Positions 28,289 through 36,519 of a DNA stretch of 36,553 nt are shown piece after piece. Within the stretch, counting starts at the first letter, position 1, and every line of letters begins with the position of its first letter. A program made the translations under genes and the position numbers. The notes under the pieces are model-generated. The model was not told the DNA's origin, searched no databases, and saw nothing but the letters and a program-made list of their open reading frames with translations. Origin of the DNA: CAMLDH01 sp966250375 (GTDB taxonomy: Bacteria > Pseudomonadota > Gammaproteobacteria > Burkholderiales > Burkholderiaceae_D); contig CBINHE010000042.1 in assembly GCA_966250375.1 (NCBI GenBank), forward strand, positions 1 to 36,553. The letters run 5' to 3'.

Positions 28289-28675
28289 CAAGGGCTCTCG
28301 GTGTATATGGATGGTGTGCGCCTGAATCAAGCTTTCGGCGACGTAGTGATGTGGGATCTTATCCCCAAGGCCATCATTTCCTCCGTCAGCTTGATGTCCG
28401 GCGCCAACCCGCTCTGCGGGTTGAATACGTTGGGGGCGCGCTATCCATTCAGACCAAGGATGGAAAGAAGAATGCGAGTACGGCCATCGGCGTGTCCGCC
28501 GGCAGTTACGGTCGCCGTATCTGCTGACTTACCAAAGAACACCGTTGGCCAATTGGATTCTTACGTCCTCACGCCCACAGGCGGTTATCGCAATTCAGAG
28601 ATGACCGGCACCACCTTCTACATGCCTGGCGCACCGCACACCGTGTGGGTCGGGGCGCGCTACACGTTTCAATAA
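28289..28675 (+). pseudogene. Decayed TonB-dependent outer-membrane receptor
   Basis: The region encodes pieces of one receptor in two frames. First comes a plug-domain segment (QGLSVYMDGVRLNQAFGD, IPKAIISSVSLMSGANPLCGLNTLG). After about 28436 the homology continues in the next frame (GGALSIQTKDGKKNASTAIGVSAGSYGRR), as expected from loss of one G. At about 28520 the text jumps to a typical receptor C-terminus (TGTTFYMPGAPHTVWVGARYTFQ, ending in an aromatic beta strand), so most of the barrel has been deleted. Signal peptide and TonB box are absent, and an in-frame stop lies at 28283. The product cannot be functional. The substrate of the ancestor cannot be told. Confidence 0.8.
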
Positions 28676-28753
28676 CCCAAGGCCCGCTGCATCTGAACGC
28701 GAATGGGGCGATCAGGAACGAGGATGACAGAAAATTAGCTATTGATGCAACGA

Positions 28754-29245
28754 TCAGCATTTCTTCGGGCGGCCTGCCTTCAATGGTGGCAGGCTGCTGA
28801 CGGCAGCCTTGAGTCGTGCGACATCCATGTTCTTGATCAACGCCACACCTACCCGTAGCAATTCGCTTTTTTTGACTGCAATGCCGGCTTTGAGGCACGC
28901 CTTCTTCACGTCGCCGAGTACCTGGTATTCCGCTTCAGGCATCGTGAAACTGTCGCGCACCAGTTTCGGCTTCTTGATTTTCTCTTTTTGTTCCGGCGCG
29001 GGTTTGGCCTTGGGTAGAACCTTGTCTGGACTCGCTACCGGCTTGGCAACGGGTGTTGCGGTTTTGATGGATGCAGAGACCGCTGGCTTGCCTGGTTTCT
29101 TTGCTGCTGCAACGGGTTTCGATTTCGCCACAACCGGCTTCGTTTTTGCAACGGTGGACTTCGTTTCAGGCGCTGCGCCATTGGGTTTTGCCTTTACCAA
29201 AGTCGGTGTCTCTTTTGTCGGCGATCCGGTTTTTCTGGTTACCAT
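28754..29245 (-). CDS. Histone-like basic protein with ribbon-helix-helix-like C-terminus
   Basis: 163 residues. Residues 1-95 are low-complexity Lys/Pro/Ala/Val sequence with repeated KPVA-type units, like histone H1 tails. Residues 96-153 (VRDSFTMPEAEYQVLGDVKKACLKAGIAVKKSELLRVGVALI) have the beta-helix-helix pattern of RHH DNA-binding domains. The protein ends AGRPKKC, which resembles an AT-hook core. I infer a nucleoid or DNA-binding role; the partner and target are unknown. AGGGGAG lies 6 nt before the ATG, and the upstream region 29246-29300 is very AT-rich, consistent with a strong promoter. It is monocistronic. Confidence 0.7.
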   Translation of the reverse strand: MVTRKTGSPTKETPTLVKAKPNGAAPETKSTVAKTKPVVAKSKPVAAAKKPGKPAVSASIKTATPVAKPVASPDKVLPKAKPAPEQKEKIKKPKLVRDSFTMPEAEYQVLGDVKKACLKAGIAVKKSELLRVGVALIKNMDVARLKAAVSSLPPLKAGRPKKC

Positions 29246-29390
29246 GAATTACTCCCCTTTTAAATTAATTATATAAACAATATATACAATTAAATCAAGC
29301 AATACAAGTTGCAGAATTTGCGCATCCGTTGACCGCCACTCCCTCTGTGCCACCGCTATCGGCATTCCGTACAGTGATCGTATATGGCCA

Positions 29391-29960
29391 TCAAAGTCCC
29401 AGCGGCACGCCTGCAAGCACGGCCACGCCCAGCGCGGCAAATATGCCAGCCGCGATCCCGCGTACCAATTTGAAAGGGAACTTGGGCGACGCCACCCGAC
29501 CCAGGAATACCGCAGGCACGTCTGCCAGCAGCATGCCCATCGTGGTACCCGCGAGTACCGGGATCAAGTCCTGGTAGCGGGCTGCCAGCGCTACCGTCGC
29601 CAACTGCGTTTTGTCGCCGATTTCTGCGAGGAAGAAGGTGATGCAGGTGAGAACAAAAACACCATAGTGACCCTGCCCCACTGCCTCGTTTTCCATCTTG
29701 TCGGGCTTGAGCGCCCAAGCGGCGATGGCAAGGAACGACAACCCCAGCATCCAGCGCAGCATCGCGGTTGGGATATGTGCAGCGACCAATTGCCCGAGCA
29801 GCGCCGCCAACGCGTGATTGGCAATGGTCGCGACGAAGATGCCGGCGATGATCGGCACAGGTCGCCTGAAGCGGACCGCCAGCAGCAATGCGAGAAGTTG
29901 TGTTTTATCGCCGATTTCACCGATGGTGACAGCGAGGACGGATACCAGGAATGCTTCCAT
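29391..29960 (-). CDS. mneA: TMEM165/UPF0016 (GDT1) family cation exporter, probable Mn2+ exporter MneA
   Basis: A 189-residue inner-membrane protein with two homologous halves of three helices each. Each half carries the family signature E-x-G-D-K-T: EIGDKTQ at residues 15-21 and again at about 125-131. Bacterial members such as Vibrio MneA export manganese; others exchange calcium or manganese for protons. The frame opens 32 codons upstream, but the helix MEAFLVSVLAVTIGEIGDKTQ and the riboswitch in that space show that the ATG at 29960 is the start. There is no plain Shine-Dalgarno sequence. The leader is a yybP-ykoY-type RNA, which independently supports a manganese role. Confidence 0.85.
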   Translation of the reverse strand: MEAFLVSVLAVTIGEIGDKTQLLALLLAVRFRRPVPIIAGIFVATIANHALAALLGQLVAAHIPTAMLRWMLGLSFLAIAAWALKPDKMENEAVGQGHYGVFVLTCITFFLAEIGDKTQLATVALAARYQDLIPVLAGTTMGMLLADVPAVFLGRVASPKFPFKLVRGIAAGIFAALGVAVLAGVPLGL

Positions 29961-29971
29961 TGCAATAAAGC

Positions 29972-30034
29972 GGGTTGGGCGAACGATCAACCAATGACAT
30001 GACGCTTCCCGCCCAACCCTGGGTAACGGAAGCG
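29972..30034 (-). promoter_or_regulatory. Expression platform: two mutually exclusive hairpins before mneA
   Basis: Hairpin A pairs CGCTTCC (30034-30028) with GGAAGCG (30009-30003). Hairpin B pairs GGGTTGGGCG (30019-30010) perfectly with CGCCCAACCC (29981-29972). The left arm of B lies in the loop of A, while its right arm lies outside, so both cannot form as simple stems. B ends 11 nt before the start codon and is followed by GCTTTATT. It could hide the translation start, or act as a weak terminator, in the metal-free state. Confidence 0.6.
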
Positions 30035-30170
30035 CACATGCCAAAGGTCTCGCCAAACCGTGGATGGTCTTTCGCGCGCATGGCGCCAGATCATCTGGTC
30101 AAACGCACCATGACCGAGATCAAGTATGTTGATGCGTTTTCTTCCGGGAGAAGAAGGCTACTCCCCAATG
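30024..30170 (-). promoter_or_regulatory. yybP-ykoY manganese riboswitch
   Basis: On the minus strand the conserved 5' box GGGGAGTAGCC (30166-30156) and the 3' box GGCGAGACC (30054-30046) of the yybP-ykoY class are both present. Between them lie a TTCTTC/GGAAGAA hairpin, AACGCATCAACATACT (very close to the E. coli mntP element) closed by TGCGTT, and a CCAGA/TCTGG hairpin. The class binds Mn2+ where the two boxes dock and turns on manganese exporters. The gene it controls here, a UPF0016 exporter, is a standard target. A TATAAT lies about 20 bases before the 5' box. Confidence 0.88.
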
Positions 30171-30185
30171 ACAAATACGGCGCCA

Positions 30186-30191
30186 ATTATA
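30186..30191 (-). promoter_or_regulatory. -10 element of the riboswitch-mneA transcript
   Basis: A perfect TATAAT on the minus strand places transcription start about 10 bases before the riboswitch core. The -35 is poor (TCGAAA at 17 bp), so the promoter may need an activator. A GAGCGG/CCGCTC hairpin (30213-30234) just upstream could end ppx transcription, but its T tract is weak on this strand. Confidence 0.6.
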
Positions 30192-30257
30192 TCTCTCTAT
30201 CCAGAAAGTTTCGAGCGGCTTGGCGGAACCGCTCACTTTTTGGCGGTCTACACAAAA

Positions 30258-31712
30258 TCAACTGGCCCTGATCGTGAAATCGATGCCGACCTGATCCCAC
30301 CACTCCCTCTCTTTCTCCATCCAGTACGACACGGTGGGGTGGTCGGCGATCCAGGCTCGTTTGATCTCAAGCTCGATCTTGTTCTTCATTTTCAGACGTA
30401 TCTGCTCCGGGTCCACGTCGATCCGGGAATGCATGAACATGACGGCCAGGCGTAGCGCCAGCAGCGCTTTGGCAAAATCAGGATCGGATAAGCTGTCGTT
30501 GAGTTTTCGCAAATTACCCTTCTGCCCGAGTATCAACATACTCATGGTGCGCTGCTCACGCGTGGTAAAACCGGGAAGGTCCGCATTCTCGATCAGATAG
30601 GCGCCATGCTTGTGATACCCGCTGTGTGAAACGACCGCGCCGATCTCATGCAACAACCCGCTCCAGTACAGATACCGGCTATACGTGTCGGCGCCGGGTT
30701 TGAGCAAGCCGTACAGCGCGCTTGCGATATCCGCAACTCGGCTGGCGCGCACCTCGTCAACGTGAAAGCGTGGCAACGCACTGCGCACCGATTGCTCGCG
30801 CCGATCGCGCTGGGTCGCACGCAACTGCAAATCCCACAGCACGCCGACGCGCAGCCCCGCCTCGATCGGCGCCATCGATTTGATACCCAGTTCCTGCATC
30901 AGGCCAATCAGAATCGCCAGGCCGCCCACGATCACTGCGGCGCGATCCGGCTTCATCCCCGCCAGTTCGATACGGCTGGTATGGCCGAATTGAATCAGGC
31001 GCGCCTTGAGCGCTTCCACGCTATTGGAGGACAGCGTACCGTCGCCCAGGCCGTTTTTCGAAATCGCGTCTGCTATCGCACGCATCGTGCCGGAAGAGCC
31101 ATACGCCACCGACCAATATTGCGGATGATAGGGCGGCGCGGCGTCTTCAAAATGGCTGCGTGCGGAAAGTATCGCGGCGTCGAACGATGCGGCATCAATG
31201 AGCCCGCCGGGAAAAAAGGAAAGGCTTTGCTTGACGGTACCGATGCTGAACGATTCAACCCGCTCGATTTCCTGTCCTCTACCGAGAATCAACTCGGTCG
31301 AGCCTCCGCCTATGTCCAGCACCAGCCTTCTCTCGTCTGAAGCGGCGACCGTACTGGCGACTCCCATGTAAATCAAGCGTCCCTCTTCTTCGCCGGAAAT
31401 GATCTCGATCGGATAGCCGATCGCTCTCTCGGCAGCGGGTAGAAATGCATTCGCATTTTTTGCGATACGCAGCGTATTGGTGGCAACCACGCGCACCGCA
31501 TCGAGCGGATAGGTCGCCAGGATTTCCTTGAAACGCGCCAGGCATTCTATGGCGCGCTGCATTGCCTGCTCGGTCAGGCAGCCCTTGCTGTCGAGCCCCG
31601 CCCCCAAGCGAATTGGATCGCGCGCACTTTTTATGATGCGTATGCTCTCCCCATCGTGCCTGCCGATATGCAGGCGGAAACTATTGGAACCCAAATCAAC
31701 CGCAGCAAACAT
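30258..31712 (-). CDS. ppx: Exopolyphosphatase (Ppx/GppA family)
   Basis: Removes terminal phosphates from polyphosphate, or the 5' phosphate from pppGpp in GppA relatives. The 484 residues begin FAAVDLGSNSFRLHIGR (phosphate loop 1). Next come VVATNTLRIAKNA and ISGEEEGRLIYMG with the catalytic Glu, then VLDIGGGSTELI (phosphate loop 2) and YGSSGTMRAI. The C-terminal 170 residues carry an HD-like domain with LLHEIGAVVSHSGYHKHGAYLIENAD, as in long Ppx proteins. GAGAGGA lies close before the ATG and supports the start. It is encoded apart from ppk by 4.7 kb, opposite in strand. Telling Ppx from GppA needs a tree. Confidence 0.93.
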   Translation of the reverse strand: MFAAVDLGSNSFRLHIGRHDGESIRIIKSARDPIRLGAGLDSKGCLTEQAMQRAIECLARFKEILATYPLDAVRVVATNTLRIAKNANAFLPAAERAIGYPIEIISGEEEGRLIYMGVASTVAASDERRLVLDIGGGSTELILGRGQEIERVESFSIGTVKQSLSFFPGGLIDAASFDAAILSARSHFEDAAPPYHPQYWSVAYGSSGTMRAIADAISKNGLGDGTLSSNSVEALKARLIQFGHTSRIELAGMKPDRAAVIVGGLAILIGLMQELGIKSMAPIEAGLRVGVLWDLQLRATQRDRREQSVRSALPRFHVDEVRASRVADIASALYGLLKPGADTYSRYLYWSGLLHEIGAVVSHSGYHKHGAYLIENADLPGFTTREQRTMSMLILGQKGNLRKLNDSLSDPDFAKALLALRLAVMFMHSRIDVDPEQIRLKMKNKIELEIKRAWIADHPTVSYWMEKEREWWDQVGIDFTIRAS

Positions 31713-32119
31713 GCTGTCCTCTCATCTCGTATACATTCTTATTGAGCGCTCCATCATGAATAACAGCCAGAACGCTCAATCCCTCACTTGTAAAGCATAA
31801 ACAATAATTATTCATTATTACAGCCTAATGACTTAGCGTGCAATTTTTGCATGTACCGGCGCCACAGCCTGTTTTCAGCAAAGCGCAAATTATCTATCCG
31901 AGATGCATTGCAGCACCTACCTCCACAGCAGGATCTCTTTTCAGCGAACTTAGATGATATTTTTACACTCAAATAAACGGAATAATTTATCGATGATTGC
32001 TAGCGTTTCGCACGCGGAAGTTTCTTGCATTGCCAGAGACAGGAGCTATTTCCGCCGCCTCACTTTTTGACGATTGGAGGCGTATTTTTCCAGCGCTCCG
32101 CAGCATAAAGGAAACAGCC
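31713..32119. other. Intergenic region between divergent ppx and phasin genes
   Basis: 407 bp, AT-rich in the middle, with no recognisable gene in any frame. It must carry promoters for both neighbours. TTTACA (31962-31967) and TAATTT (31983-31988) 15 bp apart are a weak candidate for the phasin gene. I see no tRNA, terminator or repeat. Confidence 0.5.
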
Positions 32120-32617
32120 ATGAAACGAAGAAAAATTCGAATCAATGCCTCGAATCCCTTTTTGATCTGGAGTGGCTTGGCGTTAAAAACCAGCGAAATG
32201 ATGGTTGCATCAGCTGAAGTCATCAGCCATCGTGCCAGCCGCATGGCGATGGCTGGAGTGGTGCCAAGCGAACATGATCAACGCGAGTTCGTATTGATGG
32301 GGCAGGAAAAAATCGAAGCGGTTGCGGAATCAGCGCAAGCAATTGCGGAACGCATGCTGAACCTGAATCAGGAAATCAGCACGCTGGCATATAAACAGCT
32401 CATGATGGGAACCAGTGGAATCATCTCGCTGGCGACCAGTGCCACTCTTGCTGAATCGAGCAATTTGCAAGCGAAACTCGTGCAAGACACGATGTCCGGT
32501 TCAGCCGCGGCGGTCTCACAGCTGACGGACTCGCTCGCCCGCGTCGCGCATAGAGGACTCAAGCCTCTCCACTCACGCGCCACAGCAAATGCAAAGCGCC
32601 TCAGAAAATTGAAATAG
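32120..32617 (+). CDS. Phasin-family polyhydroxyalkanoate granule protein
   Basis: A 165-residue, almost wholly helical protein. The sequence NPFLIWSGLALKTSEMMVASAEVISHRASRMAMAG and REFVLMGQEKIEAVAESAQAIAERML matches the pattern of phasins, which coat PHA granules. RGLKPLHSRATANAKRLRK at the C-terminus is basic. AAAGGA lies 7 nt before the ATG at 32120; the frame is open 41 codons further upstream, but that part is unlike the family. No other PHA gene is nearby. It diverges from ppx, which places two storage-polymer genes side by side; this may be chance. Confidence 0.78.
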   Translation: MKRRKIRINASNPFLIWSGLALKTSEMMVASAEVISHRASRMAMAGVVPSEHDQREFVLMGQEKIEAVAESAQAIAERMLNLNQEISTLAYKQLMMGTSGIISLATSATLAESSNLQAKLVQDTMSGSAAAVSQLTDSLARVAHRGLKPLHSRATANAKRLRKLK

Positions 32618-32638
32618 CGCGTATCCACGATGAGCGAT

Positions 32639-32734
32639 TAATGAAAAAAAGAATTCCTCGACGGGGACGGGGCGGCAGAAATAGGCGCCTTGGATTTTCT
32701 GCTGTTCTGCCCGTTTCAGAATTTCATTTGATGC
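32639..32734 (-). pseudogene. Trace of an EAL (c-di-GMP phosphodiesterase) domain C-terminus
   Basis: On the minus strand a short open stretch reads KRAEQQKIQGAYFCRPVPVEEF, which resembles the last conserved block of EAL domains (IQGYYFSRPLPAEEF). Nothing upstream in this frame continues the domain, and the frame runs on into the phasin gene's 3' end. I read it as a deletion remnant. The match is short, so it remains tentative. Confidence 0.4.
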
Positions 32735-32849
32735 TTCTTTGATCCGCCTGCGGAACGCGACATCCGTTTGTAGACGGAGGGAGCCGCAAGGTATGCATCC
32801 TGCACGGGGTGGCCAATGTGGCAGTGCCCTCGGCTCGGCTAGGAAGAGC

Positions 32850-33833
32850 ATGCGTGCACTGGTGTTTGCATGTGCCATTGCGACGCTTGCCGCTTGTGCC
32901 GAGCAGTCGCGCGATTTCTACTCCGGCTATGCGGAAGCCGATTATGTTCGCCTTGCCAGCCCCATCGGCGGCACTCTCGCCAAGATGTACCTGAAACGCG
33001 GCGACAAGGTGGAGCGCGGCGCACCCGCCTTCATACTCGAGCAAGAAAACGAACGCGCGGCGCGTGAAGAAGCTCGCTCCCGCGTCGAGCGCGCGCAAGC
33101 GGTGCTGGCGAATCTGAAAAAAGGAAAACGCCCGGACGAAATCGCCGCGGTCCAGGCGCAGCTTTCGCAAGCGCAGGCAGCTTTGCAACTATCGATCACC
33201 GATCTGGCACGCCAGCAGCAACTGGCAGCCACGAAGTTCATCTCGCCCGCGCGTGTGGATGAAGCGCGCACTGCCGTCGCGCGCGATCAGGGGCGGGTCA
33301 GGGAATTGCAGGCGCAATTGCGCGTGGCGCAACTGGGCGCGCGTCGCGACGAGATCGAGGCGGCAGAGCAGGACTTGAGCGCGGCACAGGCGCAACTTGC
33401 GCAAGCCGACTGGAAGCTGGAACAGAAAACCCAAAAGGCGCCGGTTGCAGCCGACGTCGTTGATGTCTTGTACCGCGAGGGGGAACTCGTGCCGGCAGAC
33501 AGCCCGGTGGTCACCCTGCTGCCGGCGCAGAATATCAAGGCACGTTTCTTTGTACCCGAAACTGCATTGGGCGCACTGCGCTTGGGGCAGGATGTGATGC
33601 TGAACTGCGACGGCTGCGGCGCCGCGATTGCGGCGAAGATCTCGTTCATTGCGCGCGAAGCCGAATACACATCGCCGCTCATCTACAGTAAGGAAAATCG
33701 TTCGACGCTGGTGTTCATGGTCGAAGCCCGGCCGGCGCCGGCCGATGCCGCGCGGCTGCATCCAGGCCAACCGCTTGAAATAAGAACGGCCGGCGTCCCG
33801 GCTGCCGACACGCCGACTGCGAAAGTGCAATGA
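32850..33833 (+). CDS. HlyD-family periplasmic adaptor lipoprotein of an ABC exporter
   Basis: 327 residues from the ATG at 32850, with AGGAAG just upstream; an open extension of 37 codons is discarded. The lipobox LAAC (Cys16) follows a short hydrophobic segment. The N-terminal half-lipoyl segment is YVRLASPIGGTLAKMYLKRGDKVERGAPAFILEQ. A long Ala/Gln/Arg-rich coiled coil covers about residues 65-190, followed by the second lipoyl half APVAADVVDVLYREGELVPADSPVVTLLP and a beta-barrel domain. It resembles YbhG of E. coli. Its stop codon overlaps the start of the ATPase gene, so the three genes form one operon. No outer-membrane factor is encoded here; a TolC elsewhere would be needed. Confidence 0.92.
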   Translation: MRALVFACAIATLAACAEQSRDFYSGYAEADYVRLASPIGGTLAKMYLKRGDKVERGAPAFILEQENERAAREEARSRVERAQAVLANLKKGKRPDEIAAVQAQLSQAQAALQLSITDLARQQQLAATKFISPARVDEARTAVARDQGRVRELQAQLRVAQLGARRDEIEAAEQDLSAAQAQLAQADWKLEQKTQKAPVAADVVDVLYREGELVPADSPVVTLLPAQNIKARFFVPETALGALRLGQDVMLNCDGCGAAIAAKISFIAREAEYTSPLIYSKENRSTLVFMVEARPAPADAARLHPGQPLEIRTAGVPAADTPTAKVQ

Positions 33834-34762
33834 TGGACGCAGCGACACAACCGGTTATCGACGTGCGCGGCCTCACCAAGCGTTACGGCGATCGTATCGT
33901 AGTCGACCATTTCGACATGCAGGTTCCACAAGGGCGCATCTACGGCTTCCTCGGTCCGAACGGCAGCGGCAAGACCACCACGATCCGCATGCTGTGCGGG
34001 TTGCTGACGCCAGACGAGGGCGAAGGTACCTGCCTCGGTTACGACATCCGTCGCGAATCGCAAAAAATCAAGCGTCAGGTCGGTTACATGACACAAAAAT
34101 TCGGCCTCTATGAAGATTTGAGCATCGAAGAAAACCTCGTATTCATCGGACGAATTTACGAGATTCAAAACCGCAACGCAAAGGTCAGCGCAACGCTGGA
34201 GCGCCTGGGATTGTCCAGCCGGCGCACGCAACTGGCCGGCTCGCTGTCCGGCGGCTGGAAGCAAAGATTGGCGCTGGCTGCGTGCCTGCTGCACGAGCCG
34301 AAGCTGTTGTTGCTGGACGAACCTACCGCCGGCGTAGATCCCAAGGCGCGGCGCGAATTCTGGGACCAGTTGCATGCACTTGCGGAAGCCGGGCTGACGG
34401 TGCTGGTATCGACCCATTACATGGATGAAGCCGAGCGTTGCCACGAGCTGGCGTATATCTCCTACGGCAAATTGCTGGCGCACGGCAGCGCTGCCGAATT
34501 GATCGCGAGCGCCGGCATCGTCACCTGCGAGATTACGGGACCGGGACTGGCCGAACTGTCACACGCATTGCACAATGATTCCAGAATAAAAACCGTTGCC
34601 CCCTTCGGCGCAACCCTGCATGTCAGTGCATCGTCGCAGGCTGATCTCGATGCGGCGCTCGCGCCTTACCGACACAGCGGCATCAGGATCACACAGGTCG
34701 AGCCCAGCCTGGAAGACGTATTCATCGCGTTGATGCAAGACGCAAAAGACAACTTCGCCTGA
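33830..34762 (+). CDS. ABC-2 type exporter ATP-binding protein (YbhF-like)
   Basis: A 310-residue ATPase with a single nucleotide-binding domain: Walker A GPNGSGKTT (42-50), Q-loop YMTQKFGLY, signature LSGGWKQRL, Walker B LLLLDEPTAGVDP and switch His in VSTHYMDEAERC. The C-terminal 80 residues form the small extra domain typical of ABC-2 exporters. The E. coli YbhF relative has two nucleotide-binding domains in tandem; this one has one, so it would act as a homodimer. The ATG overlaps the adaptor's TGA (ATGA). Confidence 0.94.
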   Translation: MMDAATQPVIDVRGLTKRYGDRIVVDHFDMQVPQGRIYGFLGPNGSGKTTTIRMLCGLLTPDEGEGTCLGYDIRRESQKIKRQVGYMTQKFGLYEDLSIEENLVFIGRIYEIQNRNAKVSATLERLGLSSRRTQLAGSLSGGWKQRLALAACLLHEPKLLLLDEPTAGVDPKARREFWDQLHALAEAGLTVLVSTHYMDEAERCHELAYISYGKLLAHGSAAELIASAGIVTCEITGPGLAELSHALHNDSRIKTVAPFGATLHVSASSQADLDAALAPYRHSGIRITQVEPSLEDVFIALMQDAKDNFA

Positions 34763-34769
34763 GGCAAGA

Positions 34770-35894
34770 ATGAACTGGTCCCGCTTTCTCGCCATCCTGA
34801 TCAAGGAATTCCGCCAGATCCGGCGCGACCGGCTGACCTTCGCGATGATGGTTGCCGTCCCGATCATGCAATTGGTACTGTTCGGCTTTGCGATCAATAC
34901 CGATCCCAAGCGCTTGCCGCTGGCTGCGGTGATTGCCGACGAAAGCGAATTCTCGCGCAGCCTGCTGGCCGGGCTGGAAAATTCCGAATACTTCCGCGTC
35001 ACCCACCGGCCGCATAGCGAAGCGGAAGCGAATCGCCTGCTGGCCGCAGGACAGGTGCAGTTTGTATTGGTAATCCCGACCGACTTTTCGCGGCGGCTGA
35101 TTCGAGGCGAGCATCCCGCCATATTGATCGCCGCCGACGGCACCGATCCGTCAGCCGCAGGCAATGCGATTGCAGCACTGGACAATATCAGCCGGCAAGC
35201 CCTGTCGCGCGACGCGACCGGCATGCTATCTCGCTTGCAGCCGGCCGACGCGCCGTTTGAAATCCGCATACAGCGCCGCTACAATCCGGAAGGGCTGTCG
35301 CGCTACAACATCGTACCGGGCTTGCTGGGCGTGATTCTGACGATGACGATGATCATGATGACCGCGCTGGCGATGACGCGCGAACGCGAGCGCGGCACGA
35401 TGGAAAACCTGCTGGCCACGCCGGCCAAGCCGTTTGAAGTGATGGTCGGGAAAATCGCGCCTTATATCCTGATCGGCTATGTGCAAGTGGCGGTTATCCT
35501 GACGGCGGCACGCCTGCTGTTCGATGTGCCGATGATCGGCAGTCTTGCCCTGCTATCGGCGGCCTTGGTGCTGTTCATGGCGGCTAACCTTGCGGTCGGA
35601 TTTACGTTCTCCACCATCGCGAAGAACCAGCTGCAGGCAATGCAACTTACCTTCTTCTTTTTCCTGCCCTCGATCCTGCTATCGGGGTTCATGTTTCCGT
35701 TTCGCGGCATGCCGGCATGGGCGCAGGCGATCGGCGAAGTGCTGCCGCTCACGCACTTTCTGCGCATCGTGCGCGGCATTCTCTTGAAGGGCAATGGCTT
35801 CGCCGAGATTGCGCCGAACCTGTGGCCGATTGGCGCATTCATGCTGGGGGCCGGGATCATTGCGCTGGCGCGCTATCGACGGACATTGGATTAG
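34770..35894 (+). CDS. ABC-2 type exporter permease (YbhR/YbhS-like)
   Basis: 374 residues. An N-terminal helix (about 22-42) follows the amphipathic KEFRQIRRDRLTF. A large extracytoplasmic domain comes next (about 45-170, ending RRYNPEGLSRYNIVPG), then five helices from 175 onward with the ERERGTMENLLATPAKPFEVMVGKIAPY loop that contacts the ATPase. It starts 7 bp after the ATPase gene. Related loci often encode two permeases; here only one follows, so it would form a homodimer. The substrate cannot be told from sequence; relatives export drugs, cations or lipids. Confidence 0.92.
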   Translation: MNWSRFLAILIKEFRQIRRDRLTFAMMVAVPIMQLVLFGFAINTDPKRLPLAAVIADESEFSRSLLAGLENSEYFRVTHRPHSEAEANRLLAAGQVQFVLVIPTDFSRRLIRGEHPAILIAADGTDPSAAGNAIAALDNISRQALSRDATGMLSRLQPADAPFEIRIQRRYNPEGLSRYNIVPGLLGVILTMTMIMMTALAMTRERERGTMENLLATPAKPFEVMVGKIAPYILIGYVQVAVILTAARLLFDVPMIGSLALLSAALVLFMAANLAVGFTFSTIAKNQLQAMQLTFFFFLPSILLSGFMFPFRGMPAWAQAIGEVLPLTHFLRIVRGILLKGNGFAEIAPNLWPIGAFMLGAGIIALARYRRTLD

Positions 35895-36291
35895 CTGTCG
35901 TCAGTCAAGTTGACATGCGAGAAAAAATTGCAGGCGGCTTAGTCGCGTTTCGGTTTTCCAAACAGATGGACGAAAGTTTTTTGACCTATTGTCAGGCTGG
36001 GATGATGGAGTGAGTCATCCCATACGTCCTTCGGTAGCAAGAAATCATAACCCCCTCAAAAGCCGCGATAGTAGCCACCCACCATTATTAAGAAAAAACC
36101 AATCGCCGGTGACAGCCATTCACTGCAAGCCAGACCATGTTACAAAGCCGCTACACCAAGCCTCGATAAGCCACGTTTTCGCTTGATAATATTTCCCCCA
36201 GGAAATACTCTTCACTAAGCCTTTTCATTCCGCTTCTTTCCTGCAGCAAGAAACGGGGCGCCAAACCTGGGCGCCCAATGGTTTATTGAAT
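35895..36291. other. Intergenic region with a GC-rich hairpin
   Basis: No gene is supported in these 397 bp. Near the right end GGGCGCC (36256-36262) and GGCGCCC (36270-36276) form a perfect 7-bp stem with a 7-base loop, but no T tract follows on either strand. It may be a weak terminator for the ABC operon or a repeat end. The rest shows no repeat or promoter I would defend. Confidence 0.45.
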
Positions 36292-36519
36292 ATGCCTTTC
36301 AAGTTCATGCCGTCCGTCCGTGCCAAGCGAGCGGGCGAACGCAACCCTACTGGTGACCGCAGCACCATCACGCCTGAATCAGGTGGTCTCTATTTCAGCA
36401 TGTGGCGCCATGCCGCCGGTGTACGGCTCAAACTGGGTTTGACATGGTTGATGCTGGTTGGCGCCGCCTTGATGGAGTTGGCATCTCCATGGCTGGGAGC
36501 CAGGGCAATCGCGCTATGA
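36292..36519 (+). pseudogene. Broken N-terminus of an ABC half-transporter
   Basis: About 75 codons end at a TGA (36517-36519). Residues from YFSMWRHAAGVRLKLGLTWLMLVGAALMELASPWLGARAI match the start of the first membrane domain of fused ABC exporters (TMD plus ATPase), where the chain normally continues for 500 or more residues. The reading frame does not resume in a recognisable way before the window ends 34 bases later. The gene is either frameshifted or cut at about 36510, or the edge hides the continuation. No ribosome site precedes the ATG. Confidence 0.5.

Noticed and set aside
29247..29258. GGGGAGTA on the minus strand before the histone-like gene, similar to the riboswitch 5' box
   Set aside because: It lies at ribosome-site distance from the ATG and lacks the GGCGAGACC partner box, so it is a Shine-Dalgarno sequence.
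33189..34483. Long minus-strand frames opposite the HlyD and ABC genes
   Set aside because: The plus-strand genes have full motif sets and ATGA coupling; the minus frames show none and overlap each other.
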